A DNA stretch of 64,000 bases from Zhengella mangrovi. GTDB taxonomy: Bacteria; Pseudomonadota; Alphaproteobacteria; Rhizobiales; Rhizobiaceae. The notes beneath the pieces are model-generated. The model saw only the letters and a program-made list of their open reading frames with translations. It did not search any database and had not been told where the DNA came from. The translations under genes were made by a program, and so were the position numbers. Location of the stretch: the NCBI RefSeq assembly GCF_002727065.1, contig NZ_PDVP01000017.1, positions 1-64,000 of the forward strand, given 5' to 3'. Positions 7,785 through 16,295 of the stretch are shown piece by piece (the first letter of the stretch is position 1; each line of letters starts with the position of its first letter).

Positions 7785-9524
7785 ATGACCTCTCCATCGT
7801 CCCTGCCTGACAGCGCCGATGTCGTGATCGTCGGCTCGGGTGCCGCCGGGCTTTGCGCTGCAATCACCCTGAAGCTTGGCGGGCTCGAGCCGGTCATCCT
7901 GGAGAAAACCAGCCATTTCGGCGGCTCGACGGCCGTCTCCGGCGGTGCCGTCTGGATTCCCGGCAATCCGCACAGCGAGGACGTCGGTCATCACGACACG
8001 CGCGAAGCCGCGATGGCTTACCTGGAAGCGGAAATCGGCAATCGTCTGAACCGTCCCGTGGTGGAGGCCTTCCTCGACAACGGCCCGGACATGGTGCGCT
8101 TCCTGGAAGCCAACACGGCCGTCCGCTTCGCCGCGCGCGCCACCGGGCCCGACTACCATCCCGACCTGCCCGGTGGAACGCTCGGCGGCCGCGTCATGGA
8201 CCCGCTCGACTACGATGGCCGGGAACTCGGTGCGAACTTCGACAAGCTGCGCCCGCCGATCGACGAATTCACCATCCTGGGGGGCATGATGGTGGGTCGC
8301 ACCGACCTTGGCCACCTGCCGAAGATGCTGCGGGATCCGAAGTCCTTTCTCTACGCCACCAGGGTCGTGGCCCGCCACTTGCTCGACAGGATGACGCACA
8401 AGCGGGGCACCCGCCTCGTGCTCGGCAATGCGCTGGCCGCGCGGCTGGGCAAGACCGTCTTCGACCTGGGTATTCCATTACTCCTGGACTCGCCGCTGAC
8501 GGGGATCGAAAAGGACGCGGAAGGGCGCGTGGCCGCGGTGCGCTCGGGCGATGCGCGCATCGAGACGCGGCACGGCGTGATCCTGGCGGCAGGCGGCTTC
8601 CCCTCGAACGACGGGATGCGCAAGGCCCATGTCGAGCATGCGCAGTCGAGCGCGCATTATTCCATGTCGCCTGCAGGGAATACGGGCGACGCGATCATGC
8701 TGGGCAGCGAGGCCGGTGGAACGACCGGCAGGGACAACCTTCACCCGGCCTTCTGGACGCCGGTGTCGCGGTTGAAGCGGGCCGACGGGACGACCGTTTC
8801 GTTTCCGCACCTGTTCCTCGACCGCGCCAAGCCCGGCCTGATCGCCGTGACGGCGGAGGGAAGCCGCTTCGTCAACGAAAGCGCCTCCTATCACGACTTC
8901 GTATCCGGGATGATCGACGTCATGCGGGCCGGTGGCGAAACCCGCTTCCACCTGGTCTGCGACCACCGCTTCATCCGTCGCTACGGCCTGGGCGCGGTGC
9001 GCCCGTTCCCGGGGCGGATCGCGCCATTCCTGGAGAGCGGCTACCTGGCGCGCGGCGAAACCATCGCCGAACTGGAAGGCAGGCTCGGCCTGCCGAAGGA
9101 TGCGCTCGTGCGCACGGTCGACCGGTACAACAGCCTTGCGGCAGCCGGCGAGGACAGCGATTTCCACAAGGGCGGCAGCGCCTACAACCGTTATCTCGGT
9201 GATCCCGAGAACAAGCCGAACCCGTGCCTGCGGCCGATCGACCAGGGACCTTTCTACGCGGTGCAGGTCTGGCCGGGCGATATCGGCACGTCCATCGGTC
9301 TCGTGACGGATGCATCCGCCCGCGTTCTGGATGGCGGGGGCGAGCCGGTTCCCGGTCTCTTTGCCTGCGGCAACGACATGAACTCGATCATGGCCGGTTC
9401 CTATCCCGGTCCGGGGATCACGCTCGGACCGGCACTGACGTTCGGCTACATCGCAGCGAAGCATATTCTTGAGCACAAGGAAGCCTTGAAATCTGACAAC
9501 GCTTCAGCGTCGATGAATCGATAA
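7785..9524 (+). CDS. FAD-dependent oxidoreductase of the KstD/fumarate-reductase-like group
   Basis: The 579-residue flavoprotein begins with a dinucleotide-binding fold (VVIVGSGAAGLCAAITLK, about 10-28). GGSTAVSGGAVWIPGN follows at about 45-60. Near the C-terminus is CGNDMNSIMAGSYPGPG followed by ITLGPALTFGYIA, a pattern seen in 3-ketosteroid delta-1-dehydrogenases and related FAD_binding_2 proteins. A substrate-domain insertion fills the middle. Family members remove two hydrogens next to a keto group or reduce such double bonds. Being last in the operon after three SDRs and a TRAP transporter, it probably desaturates a keto acid made by an SDR. The specific substrate cannot be read from the sequence. 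Confidence 0.9.
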   Translation: MTSPSSLPDSADVVIVGSGAAGLCAAITLKLGGLEPVILEKTSHFGGSTAVSGGAVWIPGNPHSEDVGHHDTREAAMAYLEAEIGNRLNRPVVEAFLDNGPDMVRFLEANTAVRFAARATGPDYHPDLPGGTLGGRVMDPLDYDGRELGANFDKLRPPIDEFTILGGMMVGRTDLGHLPKMLRDPKSFLYATRVVARHLLDRMTHKRGTRLVLGNALAARLGKTVFDLGIPLLLDSPLTGIEKDAEGRVAAVRSGDARIETRHGVILAAGGFPSNDGMRKAHVEHAQSSAHYSMSPAGNTGDAIMLGSEAGGTTGRDNLHPAFWTPVSRLKRADGTTVSFPHLFLDRAKPGLIAVTAEGSRFVNESASYHDFVSGMIDVMRAGGETRFHLVCDHRFIRRYGLGAVRPFPGRIAPFLESGYLARGETIAELEGRLGLPKDALVRTVDRYNSLAAAGEDSDFHKGGSAYNRYLGDPENKPNPCLRPIDQGPFYAVQVWPGDIGTSIGLVTDASARVLDGGGEPVPGLFACGNDMNSIMAGSYPGPGITLGPALTFGYIAAKHILEHKEALKSDNASASMNR

Positions 9525-9724
9525 CGTGTCAACTCCGATTTGCAGGCTGCTCGATCAGCCAACAGTTTGTGCCATCGACTTTCATATGCGATGCCTTTCA
9601 AATCCTGTCGCTTCGCTGCCGATATTGTCCACTTTCAGGTAGCTGAAGTCTGATCGCGGCCGGCGGATTGAGCGGCGCAAAGCGGACGTCTACAAAGTCC
9701 TTCTTTGAAAGACGCAGTGGCCCC

Positions 9725-10093
9725 TCAAAGTGACTGCTCCGCCCACTCCACCGGGAATGGCTCTATCAGATTTTCTACCGTCACCTCAGGCCCCTGCCTT
9801 CCGTCAAGAATAGCCTCGACGATGTCCGGGGCCAGCAGGGTCAGGCGAAGCACGCGGTTGATATAGGATGGGCTGATCTTCTCTGCACGGGCGATGTCCT
9901 TGATCGTTGTGACCTCGCCGGATTCCAGCATGCGGTTCCAACGATGGACCCGCGCGAGCGCTTTAGCAAGCGTGCTGTCGATGCGGCGGCGGCTGTGAGC
10001 GGATGCACCATCAGGACCGATAATCCGCTTGGCGCTGCAGTGACGGGTCGTGGCAAAGAGAACCCGGACCGCAATATGCTGACCATTGTTCAC
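9725..10093 (-). CDS. Recombinase-associated C-terminal protein (remnant locus), GTG start
   Basis: The 122-residue product contains KALARVHRWNRMLESGE, then an HTH-like IKDIARAEKISPSYINRVLR, and TLLAPDIVEAILDGRQ followed by PFPVEWAEQ. This pattern is familiar from the extreme C-terminus of, or the small protein encoded directly behind, large serine recombinases in Alphaproteobacteria. GTG at 10093 starts it with a 4-nt overlap with the stop of the upstream recombinase fragment, the arrangement expected in intact loci. The protein itself looks complete, but its recombinase partner is cut short, so it is probably non-functional. Family assignment is from remembered pattern, not a search. Confidence 0.6.
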   Translation of the reverse strand: MNNGQHIAVRVLFATTRHCSAKRIIGPDGASAHSRRRIDSTLAKALARVHRWNRMLESGEVTTIKDIARAEKISPSYINRVLRLTLLAPDIVEAILDGRQGPEVTVENLIEPFPVEWAEQSL

Positions 10094-10410
10094 GGTGCCG
10101 CCCTGCCCGTGATCGCGAGTTCGCGCGCTAGGCTAGGAAGCCCATCGGCCCGAAGGTGAATATCGAGTTGACCGACGATGATGGTGACACGTTCGACCAG
10201 CAGGTGGACGATGCGCCCCTGCTCGGCAGGGAAGAGTTCGTCCCACAACGGATCAAGTTTGATCAGGGCATCGCGGACATCAGTCTCGCTCATTCCTGTT
10301 TCTTCCCGCCGTATGGCCCGCCATGTGCCGGCGACGATCTCCAGCCGGCGAAACACGATGCGAAGCTGGTCGATGACCGCTTCATCCATCCGGCGGCACG
10401 GCCCCTCGCC
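10090..10410 (-). pseudogene. 3' fragment of a large serine recombinase gene
   Basis: On the minus strand the frame reads MDEAVIDQLRIVFRRLE, then VAGTWRA, DALIKLDPLWDELFPAEQ and IVHLLVERV, ending near DGLPSLARE. This is the conserved C-terminal portion of large serine recombinases (the coiled-coil end of zinc-ribbon recombinases). The catalytic resolvase domain, which should carry the active-site serine about 400 residues upstream, is absent. Recognisable similarity fades at about 10405-10415, and an unrelated SDR gene begins on the other strand at 10561. It marks a decayed or deleted mobile element. The exact upstream breakpoint is uncertain. Confidence 0.62.
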
Positions 10411-10560
10411 CCTTGACTTCGTTCGTTCCCCACTTGATCCCGAGGTTTTCCGGCGGGATTGATGAAGATCATCTCCTGAAGACCCGCATCCCGCATAAAC
10501 TGAAACAAGAACTCAGAAGGACTGCGCCTCGGAATTTCTCGGGAAAGGGTGAAGATCAAG

Positions 10561-11388
10561 ATGACTGGCATCAAGGGGAAATACGCCGTTCTGACCGGCG
10601 CCTCGCGGGGAATCGGAAGACTTGTCGCCCGTGAACTCGTGCGCGAAGGCGTCAATGTCGCCATCGCTGCGCGTGATTTCGCAGCATTGTCGGAACTGGC
10701 CGGGGAACTCGGCAGTAAAGGTCCGGACGTTTTTCCGCTGCAGGTCGACGTGGCGACCCGGGATGGGCGGGAGAAACTCGTCGGCGAAGCCATGCGGCGT
10801 TTCGGCCGCATCGACATCCTGATCAACAATGCGGCTCTCGGGGTCTGGGCGAAATTCCATGAACAGGATGAGGCGCAGATCGAGGCCATGGTCGACACCA
10901 ACCTCAAGGCACCCATGCTGCTGACGCGCAAGGTGCTGGATCACATGGTGAAACAGGGAAGCGGGCAGATCGTGAACATTGGTTCGCTATCCGGCAAGAA
11001 AGGCAATCCCTACCTCGGCGTCTATTCTGGAACCAAGGCCGGCATCATGGAATGGAGCAGTGCGCTGAGGGGTGAACTGAAAGACTTGGGCATTGGTGTA
11101 TCGGTCATCTGCCCGACCTACGTCTCGGGAAAAGGTGTCTTTGCCAAGTTCGGTATCGACGCACCGCCTGCCGTCGGCACGGTCCCGGCGGAAAGGGTTG
11201 CGAAGGCGGTCGTCGACGCGATCGCACGCAATCCCGAGGAGGTCATCCTGTCCCCCCTTCCCGTGCGCCCGCTCCTGGCCATCAATGCGCTTTTCCCGGC
11301 CTTGGGGAGTCGCATCCTCTCCTCGCTCGGCGTGGTGAAAATGGCAGACAGGCTGACCGAAATGGAAAAGGACCTGGCAAACAAGTGA
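10561..11388 (+). CDS. Short-chain dehydrogenase/reductase of the long-C-terminus type
   Basis: The 275-residue SDR has TGASRGIG at 12-19, NNAA in place of NNAG, and a Ser plus YSGTK catalytic set. Its C-terminal tail contains hydrophobic stretches (PVRPLLAINALFPALGSRIL) seen in membrane-associated SDRs that act on lipids or steroids. An in-frame GTG at 10549 would add four residues but has no properly spaced ribosome binding site, so the ATG at 10561 is preferred. It stands alone between the recombinase remnant and the FG-GAP gene, and no operon partner is evident. Confidence 0.85.
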   Translation: MTGIKGKYAVLTGASRGIGRLVARELVREGVNVAIAARDFAALSELAGELGSKGPDVFPLQVDVATRDGREKLVGEAMRRFGRIDILINNAALGVWAKFHEQDEAQIEAMVDTNLKAPMLLTRKVLDHMVKQGSGQIVNIGSLSGKKGNPYLGVYSGTKAGIMEWSSALRGELKDLGIGVSVICPTYVSGKGVFAKFGIDAPPAVGTVPAERVAKAVVDAIARNPEEVILSPLPVRPLLAINALFPALGSRILSSLGVVKMADRLTEMEKDLANK

Positions 11389-11573
11389 CGCGTGGCGGCC
11401 AGGGCTCCGGTCGCCGTGACATGATCGGCCCGCTTCCAAGCGGCGTCTGTTCCGGCAGCAACAGCAGCCGTGATTGCGCGGCGCGCATTCCTTGAAGTTT
11501 GACATTTCCGGATGCGACCCGTCTAATTTACCCGGCAATTGACGCACCTCGCTTGCCAGGGGGAGCAGGACAA

Positions 11574-13664
11574 ATGCGAACACTTGGTCCGGGATACGGT
11601 AATTTTCCGCTCAAGGCCTGGAGCCTTTTTCTTGTGCTCGTTGCCTCAATAGCCGCGCATGCTCAGCCCGTCGTCTATGGGCCGCAAGAGAACTATTCGG
11701 GCTTTACTGCCCTTCCCGGCATCGGCTCGTCTCCGGCAGGCGTCGATATCGGCGTTCTTCTTCCCTTCGATTTCAACCATGACGGCCGTGAGGACATGCT
11801 CCTCACGCAGTTCTACAATCCGCTTCTGGACCAGCCGTTGCCGGTGATCGTCTACCTCAACACGCCGGCCGGCTGGGTGGACGGAACAGCGGGCGTGTTC
11901 GCCGGCGCGATCCCGCAACTGGTGTCTGCCAATGGCTGGATCGTTGACGACTTCAATGGCGATGGCATGGATGATGTCTGGCTGACGGTCTACGGCTACG
12001 ATGCCGGCAACGCGCCCGGCGACCAGAACCAGTTGTACCTCTCCCGGCCGGACGGCCGCTTCGACGATGTCAGCGCAACCCATCTGCCGCAACTGGACGA
12101 CACCACCCATTCCGCCGCCAGCGGCGACATCAATGGTGACGGCTTCGCCGACATCTTTGTCGGAAACATCTTCGGTGCGAACACCATCGGCCCGTATTTC
12201 CTGATCAACGACGGCACTGGCCGGTTCACGCGGGACGACAGCATGATCCCGCAGGAAGTCCGCACCCTGAACCGGCGCTATACCTCGAGCCTGATCAGCG
12301 ACCTGAATTTCGATGGCAACAATGACCTCGTGCTCGGCTTTCACGCCGGCCCCGATTATGCCCACCGCATCTGGTACGGAAACGGCGACGGCACCTTCAA
12401 CGAAACCGTGCTGGGAACCCTGCCGGCAGGCTATTCCGCCAGCCCGTACCTGACATCGGGCGACCTTAACCGCGACGGCAATCCCGATCTTCTGTTTTCG
12501 GTGACGAGCGCCGGCTACCAGAACGCGGGAATCCAGGTGTTTCTCGGCCGCGCGGACGGCAGTTTCGTCGAGCACGACTATGCCGCGTCCCCCTATGTCG
12601 ACCATGACCCCTATGGCAATACCGCTTGGGTTTACGAGATGCATCCCGTCCTGCTCAACGCCGGCGATTGCACACCCGACATCACCGCGCGGCTGCTCGG
12701 CTCACCCCTCTATCTGCAGAACGCCGGTACCATGACCTATTCGCAACGCACCGAGATGGTCGGGACCTCGCAACACGTTCAGGTGTATGACAATGACGGC
12801 GACGGCGGAACGGACCTCTTTTATCTCAACCCGTTCGAGACAAGCGCCGGACGTGCGCGCCTTCAGACCACCACGCCCGGCTGCGGGGTGACGCTCCTGT
12901 CCTCCGTCAGCCCAGGCAGCCGGTCCGTGCAAACGGGTCAGTCGGCAACGCTGTTCGCCAACATGATGAACACCAGCGGGACGGATGCGACCGGTTGCCA
13001 CCCGGCGTTCGGCGCCCCGGTGGCCGGAAGCTTCTTTTATCAGTCGACGGATCCGGCAACCAACCAGCTCACCGGAACCCCGAACACCCCGGTCGACATT
13101 CCGGCTGGCGGCATCCGGACATTTCTCATCGGCTTCACGGCAAGCGAACAGATGTCCGCGCGTGAACTGCGTTTTGGTTTCCTGTGCGACAACAGCGCGG
13201 CCAGCGCCCCGGTCACCCGCGGCGTCAACACGGCCTCGATCGGCATTTCCGATACGCCGACCGCCGATATCATTGCCATCGCCTCGACACCGGTTGCGCC
13301 CGGTGTGATCTCCACGAACGGCACGGAAGGCAACAGCTTCTTCGCCTCGGCCGGGATCAATATCGGCACCGGAGAAACCCTGGTCATCGAACCGAGGCTG
13401 ACGGTCCCGGGGCCGGCTGTTCTCGGAATTTGCGAGACCAATTCCGCAGGCGCCTGCATCGCTGGCCTGCAATCGTCGCTTACCGCGCCCTTCTCGACAG
13501 ACCAGACACGGACATTCGCAGTTCACATCTCGGCCAATGGCCAGACCATTCCCGCCGATTACGCCCGCAACCGCATCCGTCTCGAGTTCCGGGAAATCAC
13601 CAGCGGAGCGCTGCGCGGCGCGACAAGTGTCGCGGTAACAACCCAGCAGCTTGCGCAGCCGTGA
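11574..13664 (+). CDS. Secreted FG-GAP/VCBS-repeat protein
   Basis: The 696-residue precursor has a signal peptide (about residues 1-34, ending near AHA). At least six calcium-binding-like FG-GAP motifs follow in its first 420 residues: DFNHDGREDML, DFNGDGMDDVW, DINGDGFADIF, DLNFDGNNDLV, DLNRDGNPDLL and DNDGDGGTDLF. These repeats build an integrin-like beta-propeller. The rest is Thr/Ser/Gly-rich, with cysteines and beta-sandwich-like segments, and no enzyme motif. ATG at 11574 is preferred over an upstream in-frame start at 11499 because it directly begins the signal peptide and has GGGGAGCAGGA upstream. Such proteins are extracellular or surface-attached, but the partner is unknown. Confidence 0.85.
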   Translation: MRTLGPGYGNFPLKAWSLFLVLVASIAAHAQPVVYGPQENYSGFTALPGIGSSPAGVDIGVLLPFDFNHDGREDMLLTQFYNPLLDQPLPVIVYLNTPAGWVDGTAGVFAGAIPQLVSANGWIVDDFNGDGMDDVWLTVYGYDAGNAPGDQNQLYLSRPDGRFDDVSATHLPQLDDTTHSAASGDINGDGFADIFVGNIFGANTIGPYFLINDGTGRFTRDDSMIPQEVRTLNRRYTSSLISDLNFDGNNDLVLGFHAGPDYAHRIWYGNGDGTFNETVLGTLPAGYSASPYLTSGDLNRDGNPDLLFSVTSAGYQNAGIQVFLGRADGSFVEHDYAASPYVDHDPYGNTAWVYEMHPVLLNAGDCTPDITARLLGSPLYLQNAGTMTYSQRTEMVGTSQHVQVYDNDGDGGTDLFYLNPFETSAGRARLQTTTPGCGVTLLSSVSPGSRSVQTGQSATLFANMMNTSGTDATGCHPAFGAPVAGSFFYQSTDPATNQLTGTPNTPVDIPAGGIRTFLIGFTASEQMSARELRFGFLCDNSAASAPVTRGVNTASIGISDTPTADIIAIASTPVAPGVISTNGTEGNSFFASAGINIGTGETLVIEPRLTVPGPAVLGICETNSAGACIAGLQSSLTAPFSTDQTRTFAVHISANGQTIPADYARNRIRLEFREITSGALRGATSVAVTTQQLAQP

Positions 13665-13717
13665 TTCCGGCTTGACGGATACCGGTCGTGTCCGATCGCG
13701 CCGCACAGCCAGGAAGG

Positions 13718-13731
13718 AAGAAGGCCTTCTT
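13718..13731. terminator. Possible bidirectional terminator between convergent genes
   Basis: AAGAAGGCCTTCTT is a perfect 14-nt palindrome lying between the convergent ends of the FG-GAP gene (13664) and the serine hydrolase gene (13730). It overlaps the latter's stop by two bases. The stem is short and has no spacer loop, and only two Ts follow, so termination activity is doubtful. Confidence 0.25.
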
Positions 13732-15304
13732 ACGGCAGGAGCGAGATGAACTTGCCGGCAAGGTTCAGATGCGACCGCTCATGAAACCAGTTCTCGCCTC
13801 CATGTTCCAGCCAGGCCGGGTAGGCCGTGAGCACGAGCACCATGTCCAGGTCGTCGACCAGCACGACCAACTGGCCGCCGTGACCCCAGGCGAAATTCAC
13901 CCGCCGCTTGCCCGCGTCCGCCTGCCACCACTGGTAGCCATATCCTAGATCGCGAAAGTAGCGACCGGCGTGGGTGAGACGGTCCGCCGTAACCCAGGCA
14001 TCGTCCGAATAGTTTGCGAGCGATGCCTCGACCCAGTCTTTCGTAAGGACCTGCCTGCCATTCGCAATCCCGCCTTCCAGATAGAGCAGGCCGAATTTCG
14101 CATTCGTTCGCGCCGTGGCCTCCAGCACCGGATGGTAGAGGCCGGCCGGGTCTCGGGCCCAATCGCCGAGCCGTCCGCCGATGGGCCCGATGATCGCGTC
14201 CTCGGCAAGGCTCCGCAGATCGGCATCGCAGGCCCGCCCCACGATCACGCCGAGCAGGCGCGTTGACAGGTTGGAGTAGTTGAACGCACGGCCCGGGTCG
14301 TTCACCAGCGCGTACTCCGCGAGAAGCTTCAGGTTGTCTTCATCGATGAGCGTCTCCCACAGGGCGGGATCGGTCTCTTCCCACGGTAGCCCGCTGCGCA
14401 TCTGCAACAGGTGACGGACGGTGATCGTCAGCTTCCTTGGATCGGTGATCCGGTCGGCGAGCTCGGGAAAGAACTTGATGACCGGCTGATCGGGATCGGG
14501 CAGGCAACCGCGCTGGTGGGCGACACCCACAAGGGCGGAAAAATAGGATTTCACAACCGATTGCATCAGGGAAGGCGTATCGATACCGCCTTCATTGAAA
14601 TACCTCTCGGCAACCAGTTTCCCGTTCTTGACGACCAGGACGCTGTAAAGCCGCGGCAGCGCCTCCGCATCGCGATAAAATTCCGCGACCAGCATCGGAT
14701 CCAGGCCCTCGGCTTCGGGAGTCGAGACGACGAAATCCTCGCGTTCGACAGGTGCGAAGGCCACGTTCTCCAGGTCTGCCGACGAAGGCCGCAGCATCTG
14801 CACTATCACCGGCCTGGCGGCAGCAACCTCGGCATCGTCGAGCCGAAATCCGATGAATCCGAGCCGGCCGCGAAGCGTTTCGAAAATCAGACTTTCTTCA
14901 GGGAGCGGCGCGGCAGCATAATCATAGGCCGTCGCCCCGCTGGCACTGCGCGCATAGCGGTCGGCCCCGGCGTCGAGCAGGTTTCGCACCACTTCGGTCC
15001 TCCCGAGCAGCGCGGCAATATGCAATGGCGTGGACCCCTGGGCATCGGTCAGGGCCGGGTCTGCGCCCGCCGCGAGCAGGGCTGCGGCCACTTTGGGCCG
15101 TCCGAATACCGCCGCAATGGTCAGCGGTGTCGATCCGAAATCATCGCGCTTGTCCAAATCCGTCCCGGCTGCAATATGGCGTCCGACGGCCGCCACGTCC
15201 CCCTGGATCACCGCCATTGGCAACGGCATGTCCGGCGGGGTGTTATCGGCGAACACGCCAACTGGCGACAGCAGAACGAAAAGCGCAAGTGCGAATAACC
15301 TCAT
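13730..15304 (-). CDS. Ankyrin-repeat / serine beta-lactamase-like hydrolase fusion
   Basis: The 524-residue protein has a signal peptide (about 1-19), then three ankyrin repeats (about 25-130, with GSTPLTIAAVFGR and GSTPLHIAALLGR). A penicillin-binding-protein-like hydrolase domain follows from about 190. In that domain the active-site SxxK motif is S249-VV-K252, a YSN motif serves as the second signature, and HGG near residue 490 replaces KTG. This is the class C / esterase (Beta-lactamase family, PF00144) arrangement. The start at 15304 gives the signal peptide directly; a longer frame to 15388 does not. Substrate is unknown: esterases, D-aminopeptidases and transesterases share this fold. 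Ankyrin repeats in front of this enzyme in an exported protein are unusual. Confidence 0.85.
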   Translation of the reverse strand: MRLFALALFVLLSPVGVFADNTPPDMPLPMAVIQGDVAAVGRHIAAGTDLDKRDDFGSTPLTIAAVFGRPKVAAALLAAGADPALTDAQGSTPLHIAALLGRTEVVRNLLDAGADRYARSASGATAYDYAAAPLPEESLIFETLRGRLGFIGFRLDDAEVAAARPVIVQMLRPSSADLENVAFAPVEREDFVVSTPEAEGLDPMLVAEFYRDAEALPRLYSVLVVKNGKLVAERYFNEGGIDTPSLMQSVVKSYFSALVGVAHQRGCLPDPDQPVIKFFPELADRITDPRKLTITVRHLLQMRSGLPWEETDPALWETLIDEDNLKLLAEYALVNDPGRAFNYSNLSTRLLGVIVGRACDADLRSLAEDAIIGPIGGRLGDWARDPAGLYHPVLEATARTNAKFGLLYLEGGIANGRQVLTKDWVEASLANYSDDAWVTADRLTHAGRYFRDLGYGYQWWQADAGKRRVNFAWGHGGQLVVLVDDLDMVLVLTAYPAWLEHGGENWFHERSHLNLAGKFISLLP

Positions 15305-15711
15305 ATCCCTGACCGTCAAATCATGCGGGCAAGCCGCAGAATACATCATTATTCTCATAAGCCGGGACATGCACAGCCGCATTGACATCGGTCATGCAGG
15401 TTTCGACTTGTTCGACCCCCCCCCCAACAGTCCGGATCGAAAGCCGACGGAACGTCTATTCGAGACAACATTGTCGATTCACGGGACGCTCTGCCAGGCG
15501 CGCGTTCACCGGCCGGCAAAGGACATTTCGCATGCTCGCCGCAGGCGGCTTGTCACGACCCCGCCAGCAAGGCCGGCATGGGAAAACTCCACCGTCGTCC
15601 CGTTCGCAGAGCGCCGGCAGAAGGAAGCGAAGGCCGGCCCGCCGCGCGGCCCGGCCATGACGAGGCGATACGGAAACCGGCCACGCCTTCCGCAACCGGC
15701 TCTCGCGAACG
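15305..15711. other. 407-nt intergenic region with a ten-cytosine tract
   Basis: No gene is supported here. The region separates two minus-strand genes and should hold the promoter of the serine hydrolase at its left end. A run of ten C residues lies at 15416-15425. Open frames crossing it carry no known motif. No terminator-like stem was noticed. Confidence 0.45.
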
Positions 15712-16065
15712 TCAGTCGTAGGTGACCTGCTCTCCGTCGAAATAGACCGTGTGGGCGTCGCAGATGTTGATCTGCCAGGGTTCGCCCATCTCCTGCCCTC
15801 CATCGGTCGTGCGCCAGCCGACACGAACCTCGATGTCGCAGGGTCCATCCTTGACGAATTCCAGGGTCATGGCCTCCCCGGGACCCACCTCGTTGCCGCC
15901 GAGCCAGTTGTCGCTCCAGCCGTCACCCTCGTTGGCCTGGAAAGATGAGATGGTGTAGTCCGAGCTGTTCTCGATGTCGAACTTGAGATTTTCCGCAATC
16001 GCTTGCGTGCTGAAGACCGCCGAAGCGAGGCTTATTGCGACGGCAAAATTCCGAACCTGAGACAT
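15712..16065 (-). CDS. Small secreted protein of unknown function
   Basis: The 117-residue precursor has a clear signal peptide (MSQVRNFAVAISLASAVFST, then QAIA, cleavage near 24). The mature part is acidic, rich in aromatic and Asp/Glu residues, with a single pair of cysteines (PCDIEV and NICDAHT). Its pattern of beta-strand-like segments (LKFDIENSSDYTISSFQ) recalls small periplasmic Argonaute-unrelated 'Tat pathway signal' beta-proteins, but I do not recognise the family. A minus-strand TTGACA (16206-16201) with TTTTCT 17 nt further on lies about 140 nt upstream and is a possible promoter. It stands alone between the CoA transferase and the hydrolase. Confidence 0.7.
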   Translation of the reverse strand: MSQVRNFAVAISLASAVFSTQAIAENLKFDIENSSDYTISSFQANEGDGWSDNWLGGNEVGPGEAMTLEFVKDGPCDIEVRVGWRTTDGGQEMGEPWQINICDAHTVYFDGEQVTYD

Positions 16066-16295
16066 CTGTCTGCCTTCCCTGAACGGCTCTTACCCGGGGC
16101 TGGAAGGTCAGGAAAACCAACGCCCCGGGGGCAAAACCCCTGCACGATTGCTGTCTTGTTTTGCAAGCCCGCGATCGAGAAAATCACCAGTCTCAAATAC
16201 TGTCAATCGAATCGTGACGGGCTTACCGGGCAGGCAGTCAGGGACCTCCAAAGCTCCGGATCAGATACGCTGGAACGCCGGCAAATCAGGGGATT

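Noticed and set aside
10413-10634. A 73-residue plus-strand frame at the border of the recombinase remnant
   Set aside because: It overlaps the start of the SDR gene in another frame and has no recognised similarity; probably scar sequence.
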